A stretch of DNA of 64,000 bases from an uncultured Bacteroidaceae bacterium (GCA_904502235.1 CAJGDP010000004.1:1-64000), one strand, 5' to 3'. Positions 16,474-26,326 are shown, counted from the stretch's first letter. Numbers and translations: made by a program. Notes: generated by a model not told the origin, from the letters alone.

Positions 16474-19473
16474 TTAATTATGCTGTTTGTTCTCTGAATT
16501 CAATTTTTCCAAACGTGTCTCAATCATTTCGGCTATATCATCGTCGCCGTCATAGTTGTTCTGGAGCGAGATAAGATATTGCTTTGCTTCCAACTGCTTG
16601 TCCTGTGTAGAGTAGAGATCGGCAAGCAGAATGAAACTGCGTGCGAGCCAATATGCATGTGGAGTGCTTTCGCCTATATACTCCATTATTATCTCTTCGC
16701 ACTTGTCGTACTCTCCTTCATCGAACTTTATCTGTGCAATCAGATATTTTGCCTCTGCACCTTCCTTGGTGCGTGTGTCTCCGGCGAGTGATTCAAGGTC
16801 CTTTATTGCAGAGTCGGTCTTGTCCATTGCCAGATATGCCTTTGCACGATTGTAACTTGCTTCGCGCTTGACCTCGGGAGATGTGGTGCTGTTCTTCAAC
16901 AGCTCGCTTGCGTATTTTACAATCTCGCCATATCTGTCGAGTTTTTGGGCTGTACGCATTATGTTTGTGCGTGCCAATTGACGTCGCTCCTCGTTGCTGC
17001 TCTTTACAAGCAACTGTTTGTAAAGAGTTCCGGCTTCGTCGTATTCAGCCTTGCTGTAATAGATGCCGGCAGCTCTGATTATGGCAAGTTCTGTGTATTT
17101 GTTGTCCGAGAACTCTATGACTTTCTCAAAGTTCTTCAAAGCCTCATCCATATCCTTTTCGCGATAATATATCTCGCCGAGATAGTAGTGTGTGTCAAGA
17201 CGGTAAGCGCCGTTCTCGTGTCCTGAAAGATACTCCTCGAACTTATCCTTTGCACCTTCTATATCGCCCTTGCTGTACATCTTCTCTGCGGCGGTGTATG
17301 AAAGGGTGTCTATCTCGTGATTGTTTATGGTATAGATTCCGTTTGTTGTCTTTGCATATGCCGCAAATTCGCCGACTTCACCCATTTCCACATATATGTT
17401 CTTCAAATCCTGGAATGCCACCTGCGCTTCATCGCTATGCGGGTATCTGTCAATGATGTCCTTGTATGTATCTATCGCCTTGTCGCGTTCGCCAATAGAG
17501 TTGTAGACCATTGCTTTTTCTGTAGTTGCGCGACGTGTGAGAGCACTCTTGGGGAAACGTACTGTAAGACGGTCGAATGTCGTTATCGCATCTTCGGGCT
17601 GTTCCAGTTCAAGGTATGCTCTACCCATTTCATAGAAAGCCTGCTCCGCATATACGCTGTTGGGATATTTCTCCAGAAGTGTATTGAGTGTATTTACCTT
17701 TTCCTGATATTTGCCCGACAAGCCTTGTGCCAATGCCGAACGATACAGAGGGAAATCGCATGCCGAACTGTCTGCCGCAATCGACATCTTGTAGTATTGG
17801 TCGGCTGTCTTGTATTCGCGCTGATAGAAATGGCAGTCTGCCACGCGGTTCAAAGCATCTGCTATCACCTCCTTGTTTTCGCCAATGGAATTGTCAATGA
17901 ATGTGTTGAACTCCTTGTGTGCTTCGGGGTATCTCTTCTGCTGGAAAAGGGTATATCCTATGCCATATCGTGCACGGTTGCTGTTTACACCGCCTTTGCT
18001 TATCGACATACGGTAGTTGGCTGCAGCGCCTGCATAGTCGCCCTTACGGTAAAGGGCTTCGCCTTTCCAGTAGAGAGCGTCGGCATATGTGGCTTTGTTG
18101 TATCGCGACAATTCTATGGATTTATCCATGTATGCAATAGCTCCATCCATGTTGCCGTTGATGAATTCCTGTACACCCAAACGGTAAAGAATCTTCTGCT
18201 TTGCCTTAAGTATTTCGGCAGAAGGTGATTTGATCTTGTTGATGGACTGCAGAGCGACGTCGTAGTTGTGTGTATTCATATACACCTCTACAAGATATCC
18301 TTCCACCTTCTCTGCGTGTTCCGAATTCGGGTAGTCGTTCAGGAAACGTTCGAAGACCTTGACGCTTTCAGCGAATGGAGAGTAGCGTGTGCGGTGCAGA
18401 CAAAGCGCGTAATTGTACATCGCCTCTTCGCGCACCTTGTCGTCGAAGGTCATTGATGATGCCTGTTCGAATGCCATGCGTGCGGCATTGTCGTCCTTCT
18501 TTTCAAGCATTATTATACCTGTGTGCAACAGAGAACTCTGGGCAACGGCATTATTTCCGTCGTTGCAGATTGTGAACAAGGGGAGCGCCTTGTCGAAATC
18601 TCCGTTGCTGAAATGACACATACCCAACTGATAGCAGGCAATGCGTTGTGGTTTGTCGCTCTTCTCGATATATTCGGTTAGCGGTGCAATGGCTTCGTCG
18701 TAGTTTCCTTCGGAGTATTTTACGGCACCGATGATCTGCGACATCTTTATGCATTGCTGTTTTTGGGGATTCTGTGCAATGAATCTCTTTGCAACGCTGT
18801 TTGCCTCTTCGTATTTCCCTCTTTTAAGGTGAATGCCGGCAATGTAATATGGAACGTCGTATCTGTATGTCTTGTTTTCCTTTACACTTCTGAAGCCACG
18901 TTCTGCTGTTTCGAGATTATCGTTGTCATAATCTATTACAGCAAGGTGGAATATGGCGTCATCGGCATATTTCTTGCTTGTAATCACGGTGTTGCGCAAC
19001 ATGCTTACGGCATTATCCTCTTTGCCGCATTCCTGCAACGAAAGGGCATAATATAGCGATGCTCTCTCCTGCTGTATGCGTGGCAAGCGTTTTATGTTGT
19101 TGCTTTCGAACCATTTGCATGCAAGCGCATAGTCTCCGCTATGGTAGTATGATTCTGCGACATAGCATCCCAGCAACTCCTTCTTTGAACTCTCGGGATA
19201 GTCGGCAAGATACTGCAATATCAGTGCTCTTCCCTCAAGGTAGTTCTCTTCGAATGTAGCGGTGGCTTTCAGCAGTTCCAACTCCTGAACCATTTCAGGC
19301 TCAAGTCCTTCGACGTTGATTTTTTCAATCAAAGTCAGTGCTGTTCCGTACTTGCCGTCAGCGCACAAACGATGAGATTCCTTTATAAGAAAACTTCTCT
19401 CGTCGGTCTGTCCCGTCATTGCCAAGGACAACGAGGCAAACATAAGTAAAAAAATACTCCTTTTCATTTTCAT
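16474..19473 (-). CDS. Large periplasmic tetratricopeptide-repeat protein
   Basis: This 999-residue protein has a signal peptide (MKMKRSIFLLMFASLSLAMTGQ) followed by TPR units over almost its whole length, recognisable by repeated A..Y..G.Y..A...F patterns such as ALYRKGDYAGAAANYRMSI and AADQYY-like turns. No membrane segment follows the signal, so it should be periplasmic or attached to the inner face of the outer membrane as a scaffold. Its ATG overlaps the Nudix stop by one base (TAATG), and the barrel gene follows at five bases. Its first seven residues are identical to those of the barrel protein. Partner unknown. Confidence 0.82.
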   Translation of the reverse strand: MKMKRSIFLLMFASLSLAMTGQTDERSFLIKESHRLCADGKYGTALTLIEKINVEGLEPEMVQELELLKATATFEENYLEGRALILQYLADYPESSKKELLGCYVAESYYHSGDYALACKWFESNNIKRLPRIQQERASLYYALSLQECGKEDNAVSMLRNTVITSKKYADDAIFHLAVIDYDNDNLETAERGFRSVKENKTYRYDVPYYIAGIHLKRGKYEEANSVAKRFIAQNPQKQQCIKMSQIIGAVKYSEGNYDEAIAPLTEYIEKSDKPQRIACYQLGMCHFSNGDFDKALPLFTICNDGNNAVAQSSLLHTGIIMLEKKDDNAARMAFEQASSMTFDDKVREEAMYNYALCLHRTRYSPFAESVKVFERFLNDYPNSEHAEKVEGYLVEVYMNTHNYDVALQSINKIKSPSAEILKAKQKILYRLGVQEFINGNMDGAIAYMDKSIELSRYNKATYADALYWKGEALYRKGDYAGAAANYRMSISKGGVNSNRARYGIGYTLFQQKRYPEAHKEFNTFIDNSIGENKEVIADALNRVADCHFYQREYKTADQYYKMSIAADSSACDFPLYRSALAQGLSGKYQEKVNTLNTLLEKYPNSVYAEQAFYEMGRAYLELEQPEDAITTFDRLTVRFPKSALTRRATTEKAMVYNSIGERDKAIDTYKDIIDRYPHSDEAQVAFQDLKNIYVEMGEVGEFAAYAKTTNGIYTINNHEIDTLSYTAAEKMYSKGDIEGAKDKFEEYLSGHENGAYRLDTHYYLGEIYYREKDMDEALKNFEKVIEFSDNKYTELAIIRAAGIYYSKAEYDEAGTLYKQLLVKSSNEERRQLARTNIMRTAQKLDRYGEIVKYASELLKNSTTSPEVKREASYNRAKAYLAMDKTDSAIKDLESLAGDTRTKEGAEAKYLIAQIKFDEGEYDKCEEIIMEYIGESTPHAYWLARSFILLADLYSTQDKQLEAKQYLISLQNNYDGDDDIAEMIETRLEKLNSENKQHN

Positions 19474-20009
19474 TATAGCATATTGTTCTTATACAAATCC
19501 TTGAATCTTTCAATGCTCCTGCTTATTGACTGCAGTCCAAAATCCTTGCTGTCGAGCTTTTCTATGCTTATCCAGCGTAGGGTGGCAACATCGTCGTTGG
19601 CAACAATTGCATCGCAATCTTCCACTTCGCATTTGAAAAACATATCCATGGTGTGCAGTTCCATTCCCGAATAGTTGTATATGTTCGGTATCGTGAACAG
19701 ATATTGCGTGGAGGTTACTTTCAAACCGGTCTCCTCCAGAACTTCCCTTGCAACTCCCTCTTCGGCACTCTCGTAGCTGTCGCAGAAACCGCCAGGCAGG
19801 TCAAATGTACCTTTTGCCGGTTCTTTGGAGCGTGTGGCAACAAGCATTTCGCCTTTTCTGTTGGTTATTATTGCTACTGTTGCCGCAAGCGGGTTGAAAT
19901 AGTATATGAAGCCACAGGCTCCGCAACGTTTCGATTTGAAATCGTTCTCGGCAAAGGCTTCGCTGCCACATTTCGGACAAAAGCGGAACAGGTGCAAAGG
20001 GTGCTGCAT
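19473..20009 (-). CDS. Nudix hydrolase with N-terminal zinc ribbon
   Basis: This 178-residue protein starts with a zinc-ribbon (CPKCG at about 11-15 and CGACG at about 32-36), as in NADH pyrophosphatase NudC. A Nudix box follows: GGFCDSYESAEEGVAREVLE with the EETGL end, matching Gx5Ex7REUxEExGU. It hydrolyses a nucleoside diphosphate linked to another group; the exact substrate is not predictable and it is shorter than full NudC. It is the first gene of the operon with the TPR and barrel proteins, although a functional link to them is not obvious. Confidence 0.88.
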   Translation of the reverse strand: MQHPLHLFRFCPKCGSEAFAENDFKSKRCGACGFIYYFNPLAATVAIITNRKGEMLVATRSKEPAKGTFDLPGGFCDSYESAEEGVAREVLEETGLKVTSTQYLFTIPNIYNYSGMELHTMDMFFKCEVEDCDAIVANDDVATLRWISIEKLDSKDFGLQSISRSIERFKDLYKNNML

Positions 20010-20047
20010 TATACTATAGTTCTTTTTATGGATATTGATTTAATTTA

Positions 20048-20055
20048 CAAAGTTA
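20048..20055 (-). promoter_or_regulatory. Putative -7 element of the Nudix operon
   Basis: The minus strand reads TAACTTTG, a perfect TAnnTTTG match, 38 bases before the Nudix ATG. No clear -33 TTTG is seen at the expected distance. Confidence 0.45.
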
Positions 20056-20214
20056 CGTTATTTTTATAATATTCCGGTTTTTTGCGCGCTTTTTTATTGC
20101 TTTTATTTTATCTGTTGATAAAAATTAACAATACTTATCTGTTGATTGACAACGTTTTGCTACTGTTTGAGTGTTTTTCTTCGTTTAAATGCCACAATAC
20201 AAAATAAAAATCAC

Positions 20215-20222
20215 TAACTTTG
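20215..20222 (+). promoter_or_regulatory. Putative -7 element of gpmI
   Basis: TAACTTTG matches the -7 consensus, 44 bases before the gpmI ATG at 20267. The -33 element is not recognisable. It places the in-frame ATG at 20189 upstream of the transcription start and so supports ATG 20267. The gap 20010-20266 holds this element and the divergent Nudix one, and nothing else that I recognise. Confidence 0.5.
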
Positions 20223-20266
20223 CACAGATTTTGCGTTTTTTGAAAACAATTTTAACAGATAATATT

Positions 20267-21769
20267 ATGGCAAACAAAGCATTATTGGTAATTCTCGACG
20301 GTTGGGGTGTTGGTAATCACGGTAAAGGTGATGTTATTTTCAATACACCTACTCCTTATTGGGATCATTTGATATCGGTTTATCCTACATCACAGCTTCA
20401 GGCAAGCGGTGAGAATGTCGGTCTTCCTGCAGGTCAGATGGGTAACAGTGAGGTAGGACACCTTAATATCGGTGGCGGTCGTGTTGTTTACCAGGACCTT
20501 TTGAAAATAAATCGTGCCATTGCTGATGGCTCAATAGAAAAGAATCCCGAACTTGTTTCTGCAGTTGAGTATGCTAAGAACAACGGTAAGAAGCTCCACT
20601 TCATGGGTTTGACATCTGACGGTGGAGTCCACAGTTCACTCGAGCACCTCGAGGCTATGTACAAGTTTGCTGTAGCACAGGGCGTAGAGAACGCATATGT
20701 TCACTGTTTTATGGATGGTCGCGATACCGACCCCAAGAGCGGTGCAGGTTTCATCGAGCAGCTCACAGCAAAGGAACTCAAGCTTGCTACAATCGTTGGC
20801 CGTTATTATGCAATGGACCGCGACAAGCGTTGGGAGCGTGTGAAGATTGCTTATGACCTCATTGTAAAGGGCGAGGGCAAGCAGGCAAGCGACATGGTTG
20901 CCGCTGTCAAGGAGTCATACGAAGAGGGTGTTACCGATGAGTTCATCAAACCAATAGTCAACAGCAACTATGATGCACGTATCAGCGAGGGCGATGCTGT
21001 TATCTTCTTCAACTATCGTAACGACCGTGCAAAGGAACTTACAGTTGTCCTTACACAGGAGGATATGCCTGCAGAGGGTATGAATACAATCCCTGGTTTG
21101 CAGTATTACTGCATGACTCCATACGATGCCAAGTTTACAGGTGTTCACATCCTTTTCGACAAGGAGAATGTTGAGAATACACTTGGCGAGTTCATCGCAA
21201 AGCAGGGCATGAAACAGTTGCACATTGCCGAGACCGAGAAGTATGCTCACGTAACATTCTTCTTCAACGGTGGTCGTGAGACTCCATACGAGGGTGAGGA
21301 GCGTATCCTTGTTCCATCTCCAAAGGTTGCTACATACGACTTGCAGCCCGAGATGAGCGCATACGAGGTTAAGGATAAACTTGTTGCCGAAATCAACAGC
21401 GAAAAGTACGAATTCATCGTCGTTAACTTTGCCAACGGCGACATGGTAGGTCACACAGGTATCTACAGCGCGATAGAGAAGGCTGTTCTTGCAGTTGACG
21501 CATGCCTTAAGGATGTTATTGAGGCTGCACGTGAGCATGGCTATGAGTCAATCATCATTGCCGACCACGGAAATGCCGACAACGCAGTGAACCCTGATGG
21601 CTCACCCAATACAGCTCACTCTTTGAATCCTGTTCCATGTGTATATGTAACAAATTCAGAGAACGCTACAATCGAAGACGGTATTCTTGCCGATGTGGCT
21701 CCTACAATCCTTAAGATTATGGGTCTTGAGGCACCTGCAGAGATGACCGGTAAGGCACTTATCCACTAA
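20267..21769 (+). CDS. gpmI: 2,3-bisphosphoglycerate-independent phosphoglycerate mutase
   Basis: The 500-residue length and motifs are those of the alkaline-phosphatase-superfamily enzyme: LDGWGVG at the N-terminus (first metal-binding Asp), [10 protein letters not shown] with the phosphorylated serine, [10 protein letters not shown], and IADHGNADN near the C-terminus with metal ligands. It interconverts 3- and 2-phosphoglycerate in glycolysis and gluconeogenesis, probably with Mn. ATG 20267 is chosen because the family starts directly before the LDGWG strand. The codon usage is strongly biased (AAG, CGT and GGT dominate), as expected for a highly expressed gene. A strong terminator follows. 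Confidence 0.97.
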   Translation: MANKALLVILDGWGVGNHGKGDVIFNTPTPYWDHLISVYPTSQLQASGENVGLPAGQMGNSEVGHLNIGGGRVVYQDLLKINRAIADGSIEKNPELVSAVEYAKNNGKKLHFMGLTSDGGVHSSLEHLEAMYKFAVAQGVENAYVHCFMDGRDTDPKSGAGFIEQLTAKELKLATIVGRYYAMDRDKRWERVKIAYDLIVKGEGKQASDMVAAVKESYEEGVTDEFIKPIVNSNYDARISEGDAVIFFNYRNDRAKELTVVLTQEDMPAEGMNTIPGLQYYCMTPYDAKFTGVHILFDKENVENTLGEFIAKQGMKQLHIAETEKYAHVTFFFNGGRETPYEGEERILVPSPKVATYDLQPEMSAYEVKDKLVAEINSEKYEFIVVNFANGDMVGHTGIYSAIEKAVLAVDACLKDVIEAAREHGYESIIIADHGNADNAVNPDGSPNTAHSLNPVPCVYVTNSENATIEDGILADVAPTILKIMGLEAPAEMTGKALIH

Positions 21770-21773
21770 TATG

Positions 21774-21802
21774 AAATAAGGGCGACTCGGTCGCCCTTAT
21801 TT
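21774..21802 (+). terminator. Rho-independent terminator of gpmI
   Basis: A perfect 13-bp stem (21774-21786 with 21790-21802) with a TCG loop, whose right arm ends in TTATTT. It begins five bases after the gpmI stop. Confidence 0.88.
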
Positions 21803-21822
21803 GTTATAAAAACGTTAGGACA

Positions 21823-22404
21823 ATGGTACAGATAGGCGAAACAATAGTGTCATTCGATATCTTTCAGGAGTATTTCTGTTGTAACTTCTCGCATTGCAAG
21901 GGTATCTGTTGCGTGGAAGGCGATGCCGGTGCACCGGTACTGCTCGAGGAGGTGGAAAAACTCGAAGAGGCACTTGAGGTAATTGCATCTGAAATGACAC
22001 CCGAGGCACGCGCCATTGTAGATGAACAGGGGGTAGTATATAACGATCGCGACGGAGACCTTGTTACATCCATAGTAAACGGCAAGGACTGCGTGTTCGC
22101 TTCGCGCGACGAGAACGGCGGTTGCATCTGTCTCATCGAAAAGGCATATCGCGAAGGTCGCATTCCATGGCGTAAACCGATATCATGCTACCTTTATCCG
22201 GTGCGCTTGCGTAAGGTTGGCGATTATACTGCAGTGAATTTCCATAAGTGGGATGTGTGCAACAGTGCATTCATAAAGGGACGTCGCAAAGGTATACGTG
22301 CATATGAGTTCCTTAAAGAACCGCTGATTGAACGCTTCGGCAAGGAGTGGTACAGTGAACTGCTCGTCGTTGCAGAAGAGTTGAAAAATCAGAATATGTT
22401 GTAA
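21823..22404 (+). CDS. DUF3109 family cysteine-rich protein
   Basis: This 193-residue cytoplasmic protein belongs to DUF3109, related to the YkgJ metal-chelating cluster proteins. The cysteines are grouped as CCNFSHCKGICC near residue 20, with CICL and SCYLYPVR further on, suggesting a bound zinc or iron-sulfur site. No function is established for the family as far as I know. It lies between two terminators and is probably transcribed alone, though its promoter is not evident in the short gap after gpmI. Confidence 0.85.
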   Translation: MVQIGETIVSFDIFQEYFCCNFSHCKGICCVEGDAGAPVLLEEVEKLEEALEVIASEMTPEARAIVDEQGVVYNDRDGDLVTSIVNGKDCVFASRDENGGCICLIEKAYREGRIPWRKPISCYLYPVRLRKVGDYTAVNFHKWDVCNSAFIKGRRKGIRAYEFLKEPLIERFGKEWYSELLVVAEELKNQNML

Positions 22405-22431
22405 AAATAACAGACCAATAGTCAGACAGAT

Positions 22432-22463
22432 AAGCCGTTGTAATACACTGCAACGGCTTTTTT
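22432..22463 (+). terminator. Terminator of the DUF3109 gene
   Basis: A nine-bp stem (22432-22440 with 22451-22459) with a ten-base loop and a T-run (22458-22463), 28 bases after the stop codon. Confidence 0.85.
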
Positions 22464-22494
22464 ATATCCGGCAAAACTGAAAAGTTGAAACTTT

Positions 22495-22526
22495 TTTGCA
22501 GAATAGTAAAGTGTATATTACTTTTG
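22495..22526 (+). promoter_or_regulatory. Bacteroidota-type promoter of the EF-hand membrane protein gene
   Basis: TTTG at 22495-22498 and TACTTTTG at 22519-22526, separated by 20 bases, both match consensus. The predicted transcript starts about 26 bases before the ATG. Confidence 0.7.
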
Positions 22527-22558
22527 TATATAGAAAATAAAACACATTAACATAAATT

Positions 22559-24790
22559 ATGGCAACAAAGAAACATTCATGGAACTACGAGAACATCGGT
22601 GGTTCTACACGTGTGAAAATCACTACAGGTGCCGACATCGCGCATCTCGCGGAGTTGGATCTTAAGAAGTGGACAGTACTTTCATGTCCCACAACAGGCT
22701 TGGATATAGACGAGAAGAGTCTTAAGTATATCGATACCGAAAACGACGGTCGTATCCGCGTAAGCGAAGTCATTTCAACATCACAGTGGCTTACATCAGT
22801 TATCAAGGACGCAGAACTTTTGGTAAAGGGTGCCGATAGCATTGATGTAGAGCAGTTCAATCAGGAAAATGCCGATGGACAGAGACTCTATAATTCTGCA
22901 AAGCAGATTCTTGTGAACTTGGGCAAGGAAGGCACGGTAATCTCTCTTGCAGATACTAAGGATACAACAGCGATATTTGCAAAGACACGTTTCAACGGTG
23001 ACGGTGTAATCACAGAACAGACTGCCGAGGATGCCGATGAGAAGGCTGTTGTAGCAGCAATTGTCAGCACTCTGGGTGGTGTTGCCGACCGTAGCGGTGT
23101 GAACGGTGCAAATGCAGAGCTCATCGAGAAGTTCTATCAGGCATTGTCAGATTATTCAGCATGGCACTCTGCAACCGTTGATGCTCCTTATGGTGCAGAT
23201 ACCGACAAGGCTATTGAGGCATACAACGCATTGGATATAAAGGTTAAGGATTATTTTGTACGAGCAAAGCTTGCAGGTTTCGCTCCTGAAAGCGCAATGA
23301 AACTCGATGTGCAGACAGCACTTATCGAGGCTATCAGTGCCGATAATCTCACCGGCAAGACCGACGAGATTGCCGCATACCCGATTGCACGTATTACAGG
23401 CAAGGCAGAATTGGCTGTTGATGCAGCCATCAACCCTGCATGGGCTGCTAAATTCAGCACACTTATGAATATTGTAAAGCCTAAGGAAAAGGTACTTACC
23501 GAAGAGTCATGGGCTGCAATAGGCGCATCTTTCGCTGCATATAATGCGTGGAAGGCTGCAAAGAAAGGTGCTGAGGTAGAGGCTCTTGGCATTGATACAA
23601 TCAACAAAATGATTGCCGACAACAAGAAGCAGGCATTGCTCGACCTGGTGGCACAGGATGTTGCCCTCAAGGATTCTGCCGAAGGTATCGATCTTGTAAA
23701 CAAGTTCATGTATATATTCCGCGATTTCTATCGTCTGCTTTGCAACTTTGTAACATTCCAGGATTTCTATTCAAGAAACAAGAATGTTAAGGCTGTGTTC
23801 CAGAGCGGACGTCTGCTTATCGACCAGCGCGAATGTCGCATGTGTATGCTGGTTGCCGATATGGCAAAACACAATACCATGGCGGCTGCAAGCGGAATGT
23901 ATCTTGTTTACTGCGATTGCACCACCAAGGCAAGTCCCACAAAGTTGAATATAGTTGCCGCTGTAACAGTAGGTGATATAGGCGATTTGGTTGTCGGCAA
24001 GAACGCAATCTATTTCGACAATAATGGACAGATGTGGGATGCAGTAATCACAAAGATTATCGATAACCCAATCAGCATAGGTCAGGCATTCTGGTCGCCT
24101 TACCGTCGTATGGCAACAACCATCGAGAACCTTATCAACAAGACAGCTGCCGACAAGGATGCTGCAATGATGAAGGATGCCAATGCCAAAATCAATGCAG
24201 CTCCCACCGCCGCTCCTGCCGATGACAAGAGCAAGGCACCGACACCACCGTTCGATATTGCCAAGTTTGCCGGAATCTTTGCTGCTATAGGTATGGCTGT
24301 CGGCATGATCGGTACAGCTTTGGCAGGAATACTTGACAGCTTCAAAGGTTTCACATGGTGGCAGTATATAGGAATATTCATCGGTATCATGATGTTCATT
24401 TCGGGTCCTGCAATGGTTATGGCTTGGATGAAATTGCGCCGTCGTAATATCGCTCCGTTGCTCAATGCCAATGGATGGGCGATAAATGCATCGTCAAAGA
24501 TCAGCATCCCATTCGGCGAGACACTTACCGATATAGCAAAATTCCCTAAGCTTAAACTCAAGGATCCCTATGCAAAGAAGGGTATTCCTGCATGGCAGAA
24601 ATGGATTATATCACTGTTGACAGTAGCTTTGGTTGTTGCAGGCTTATGGTTGGGAAACAAACTCTCATTCATAGCGCCTTCTCCACTCCCATGTTTCAAT
24701 AAAGAACAGGTTGAGGCTCCCGCCCATAGTGCAGAAACCCCGGCGACAGAAGTTGTACTCCCCACAGACAGCACAAAAGTTGAGGCTTAA
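22559..24790 (+). CDS. Unfamiliar membrane protein with EF-hand loop and Cys pairs
   Basis: I do not recognise a named family for this 743-residue protein. Residues 59-70 form a canonical EF-hand calcium loop (D59, E61, D63, G64, I66, E70); a second loop-like stretch FNGDGVI near 142 lacks the usual first and last ligands. The middle is helical and alanine-rich. A C426-x2-C429 pair followed by C452-x-C454 could bind metal. A Pro/Ala linker near 555-575 leads to two membrane helices, a basic MAWMKLRRRN segment, and a third helix (ISLLTVALVVAGLWLG) before an acidic tail. No signal peptide is seen, so the long N-terminal part is probably cytoplasmic. It has its own promoter and terminator. Confidence 0.7.
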   Translation: MATKKHSWNYENIGGSTRVKITTGADIAHLAELDLKKWTVLSCPTTGLDIDEKSLKYIDTENDGRIRVSEVISTSQWLTSVIKDAELLVKGADSIDVEQFNQENADGQRLYNSAKQILVNLGKEGTVISLADTKDTTAIFAKTRFNGDGVITEQTAEDADEKAVVAAIVSTLGGVADRSGVNGANAELIEKFYQALSDYSAWHSATVDAPYGADTDKAIEAYNALDIKVKDYFVRAKLAGFAPESAMKLDVQTALIEAISADNLTGKTDEIAAYPIARITGKAELAVDAAINPAWAAKFSTLMNIVKPKEKVLTEESWAAIGASFAAYNAWKAAKKGAEVEALGIDTINKMIADNKKQALLDLVAQDVALKDSAEGIDLVNKFMYIFRDFYRLLCNFVTFQDFYSRNKNVKAVFQSGRLLIDQRECRMCMLVADMAKHNTMAAASGMYLVYCDCTTKASPTKLNIVAAVTVGDIGDLVVGKNAIYFDNNGQMWDAVITKIIDNPISIGQAFWSPYRRMATTIENLINKTAADKDAAMMKDANAKINAAPTAAPADDKSKAPTPPFDIAKFAGIFAAIGMAVGMIGTALAGILDSFKGFTWWQYIGIFIGIMMFISGPAMVMAWMKLRRRNIAPLLNANGWAINASSKISIPFGETLTDIAKFPKLKLKDPYAKKGIPAWQKWIISLLTVALVVAGLWLGNKLSFIAPSPLPCFNKEQVEAPAHSAETPATEVVLPTDSTKVEA

Positions 24791-24815
24791 GTAATAACAG
24801 GATATTCTCATTCAT

Positions 24816-24850
24816 AATTAAAGCAGGCGGTGCCTGCTTTAATTGTTTTA
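24816..24850 (+). terminator. Terminator of the EF-hand membrane protein gene
   Basis: A perfect 13-bp stem (24816-24828 with 24832-24844), GGT loop, followed by GTTTTA. It separates the single-gene unit from the efflux operon. Confidence 0.85.
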
Positions 24851-24904
24851 TTTTCAACCAAAATCCTTGTCATTGTGTTTATACCTTGCTAAAGGTTTAC
24901 ATAT

Positions 24905-26326
24905 ATGATGAGGATTTCTTTTTTATTCCTGTTCTTCATGGCTTGCGCCGCAGGTGGTTTTGCACAACAGGTTGTGGGGCAGGGAAGTGGTTCTTCGCAG
25001 GGCGTGGAACTTCTTGAAAAACCGTTGCCACAGGGGTGGAACGACGGTGAGTTCTTTGACCAGACATTTCCACCCGATGATACCTGGTGGCTGAATTTCG
25101 AAGATGCAGTTCTTGACTCGCTCATTATAACTGCGTGCAAGAACAACTATTCGGCATTGGGTGCAATGGAGAATATACGCAAGGCGCGTGCCACATGGCG
25201 CAAGGCACAGAGTGGGCTCATGCCATCCTTTGACCTTAATATAGGGTGGCAACGCGCCAAAACAAGCGGAAATACTGCGCAATCGCTTTATCACGAGGCA
25301 TGGGAGGGGCAATATACCATGGCAATGTCGATGAAATGGCAAGCCGATGTGTTCGGCAGTATATATATGCGTTCAAAGGCGCAGAAGTTGCTCTTCATGG
25401 CAACAGAGGAGGAGTTCTGTGCGGTAATGGTTGCTCTTGTGGCAAATGTGGCTACAACATATTTCTCTTTGAGGCAGTCGCTCGCTCAGATGCAGGTTAT
25501 TCGTTGGAATGTTGAGTCGCAACGCGAAATAATGGCAATAGTAGAGTCGCGTTACAACAGCGGTCTTGCTTCAAAACTGGATGTTGCACAGTCGCGTAGC
25601 GTCTATTACAGCACCAAGGCAAAAATTCCGGCAATGCAGGCAAATATAGAGAGTTATCGTAATGCCATGGCAGTATTGCTGGGTGTCTATCCACAGCAGC
25701 TGCAAGGATGGCTCGATGAGGGTTATGCGCTTCCCGAATATATGGCACCTATAGAGGTGGGTATGCCGGCGCAGCTGCTTCTCCGTCGTCCCGATATCCG
25801 TGCGGCAGAAAGAGATGTAGAGGCTAATGCTGCCTTGCTTGGTGCTTCGCGTCGCGATTGGTTCCCTTCACTTTTTCTCACAGGTTCAATTGGCTTTGCT
25901 TCGGACAAGCTGAAGTATCTGCCCCGTTCAAAAAGCCTTACATGGGAAATCGCTCCGTCGCTTACATGGAATATCTTCACCGGCACAGAGCGTGTCAATG
26001 CCACACGCGAGGCGCGTGCCGCGCTCGATGCAAGCATTGCTTCGTTCAACGGCACTATGCTGAATGCGATGCAGGAGGTCGAGAATGCCATGTCGCAGTA
26101 TCGCAGCTCAATAGAACAGATAGTTACGTTGCGTCAGGCTATGAATCAGGATGAGGAGACATTGCGTTTGTCGCTTGAACTATATAAGCAGGGACTTACG
26201 GAGTATCAGAATGTCCTTGATGCCCAACGGTCGCTTTTCAGTTGTCAGGATTATCTTGTGCAGGCGCATGGTGTGTCGCTTATTTATCTTGTTCAGCTTT
26301 ACGAGGCTCTTGGTGGTGGTTGGTAA
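24905..26326 (+). CDS. RND efflux outer-membrane channel (OprM/NodT family)
   Basis: This 473-residue TolC-like protein forms the trimeric outer-membrane exit duct. It has an N-terminal export signal; the MAC context could be a lipobox, but cleavage after FAQ is equally possible. Features of the family are the repeated long helices with ARATWRKAQSGLMPSFDLNIG, SGLASKLDVAQ and LLLRRPDIRAAE, and the symmetric second half with QGLTEYQNVLDAQRSL. It heads a three-gene operon with the adaptor and permease. No TetR- or AraC-type regulator lies beside it, so control is not evident. ATG 24908 is an equally possible start. Confidence 0.93.
   Translation: MMRISFLFLFFMACAAGGFAQQVVGQGSGSSQGVELLEKPLPQGWNDGEFFDQTFPPDDTWWLNFEDAVLDSLIITACKNNYSALGAMENIRKARATWRKAQSGLMPSFDLNIGWQRAKTSGNTAQSLYHEAWEGQYTMAMSMKWQADVFGSIYMRSKAQKLLFMATEEEFCAVMVALVANVATTYFSLRQSLAQMQVIRWNVESQREIMAIVESRYNSGLASKLDVAQSRSVYYSTKAKIPAMQANIESYRNAMAVLLGVYPQQLQGWLDEGYALPEYMAPIEVGMPAQLLLRRPDIRAAERDVEANAALLGASRRDWFPSLFLTGSIGFASDKLKYLPRSKSLTWEIAPSLTWNIFTGTERVNATREARAALDASIASFNGTMLNAMQEVENAMSQYRSSIEQIVTLRQAMNQDEETLRLSLELYKQGLTEYQNVLDAQRSLFSCQDYLVQAHGVSLIYLVQLYEALGGGW

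Noticed and set aside
17317..18228. 303-residue open frame antisense to the TPR protein
   Set aside because: The composition is a mirror of the TPR codons and no domain pattern is visible; the sense gene is well supported.
20189..20266. Longer gpmI start
   Set aside because: It would lie upstream of the -7 element and add 26 residues absent from the family.
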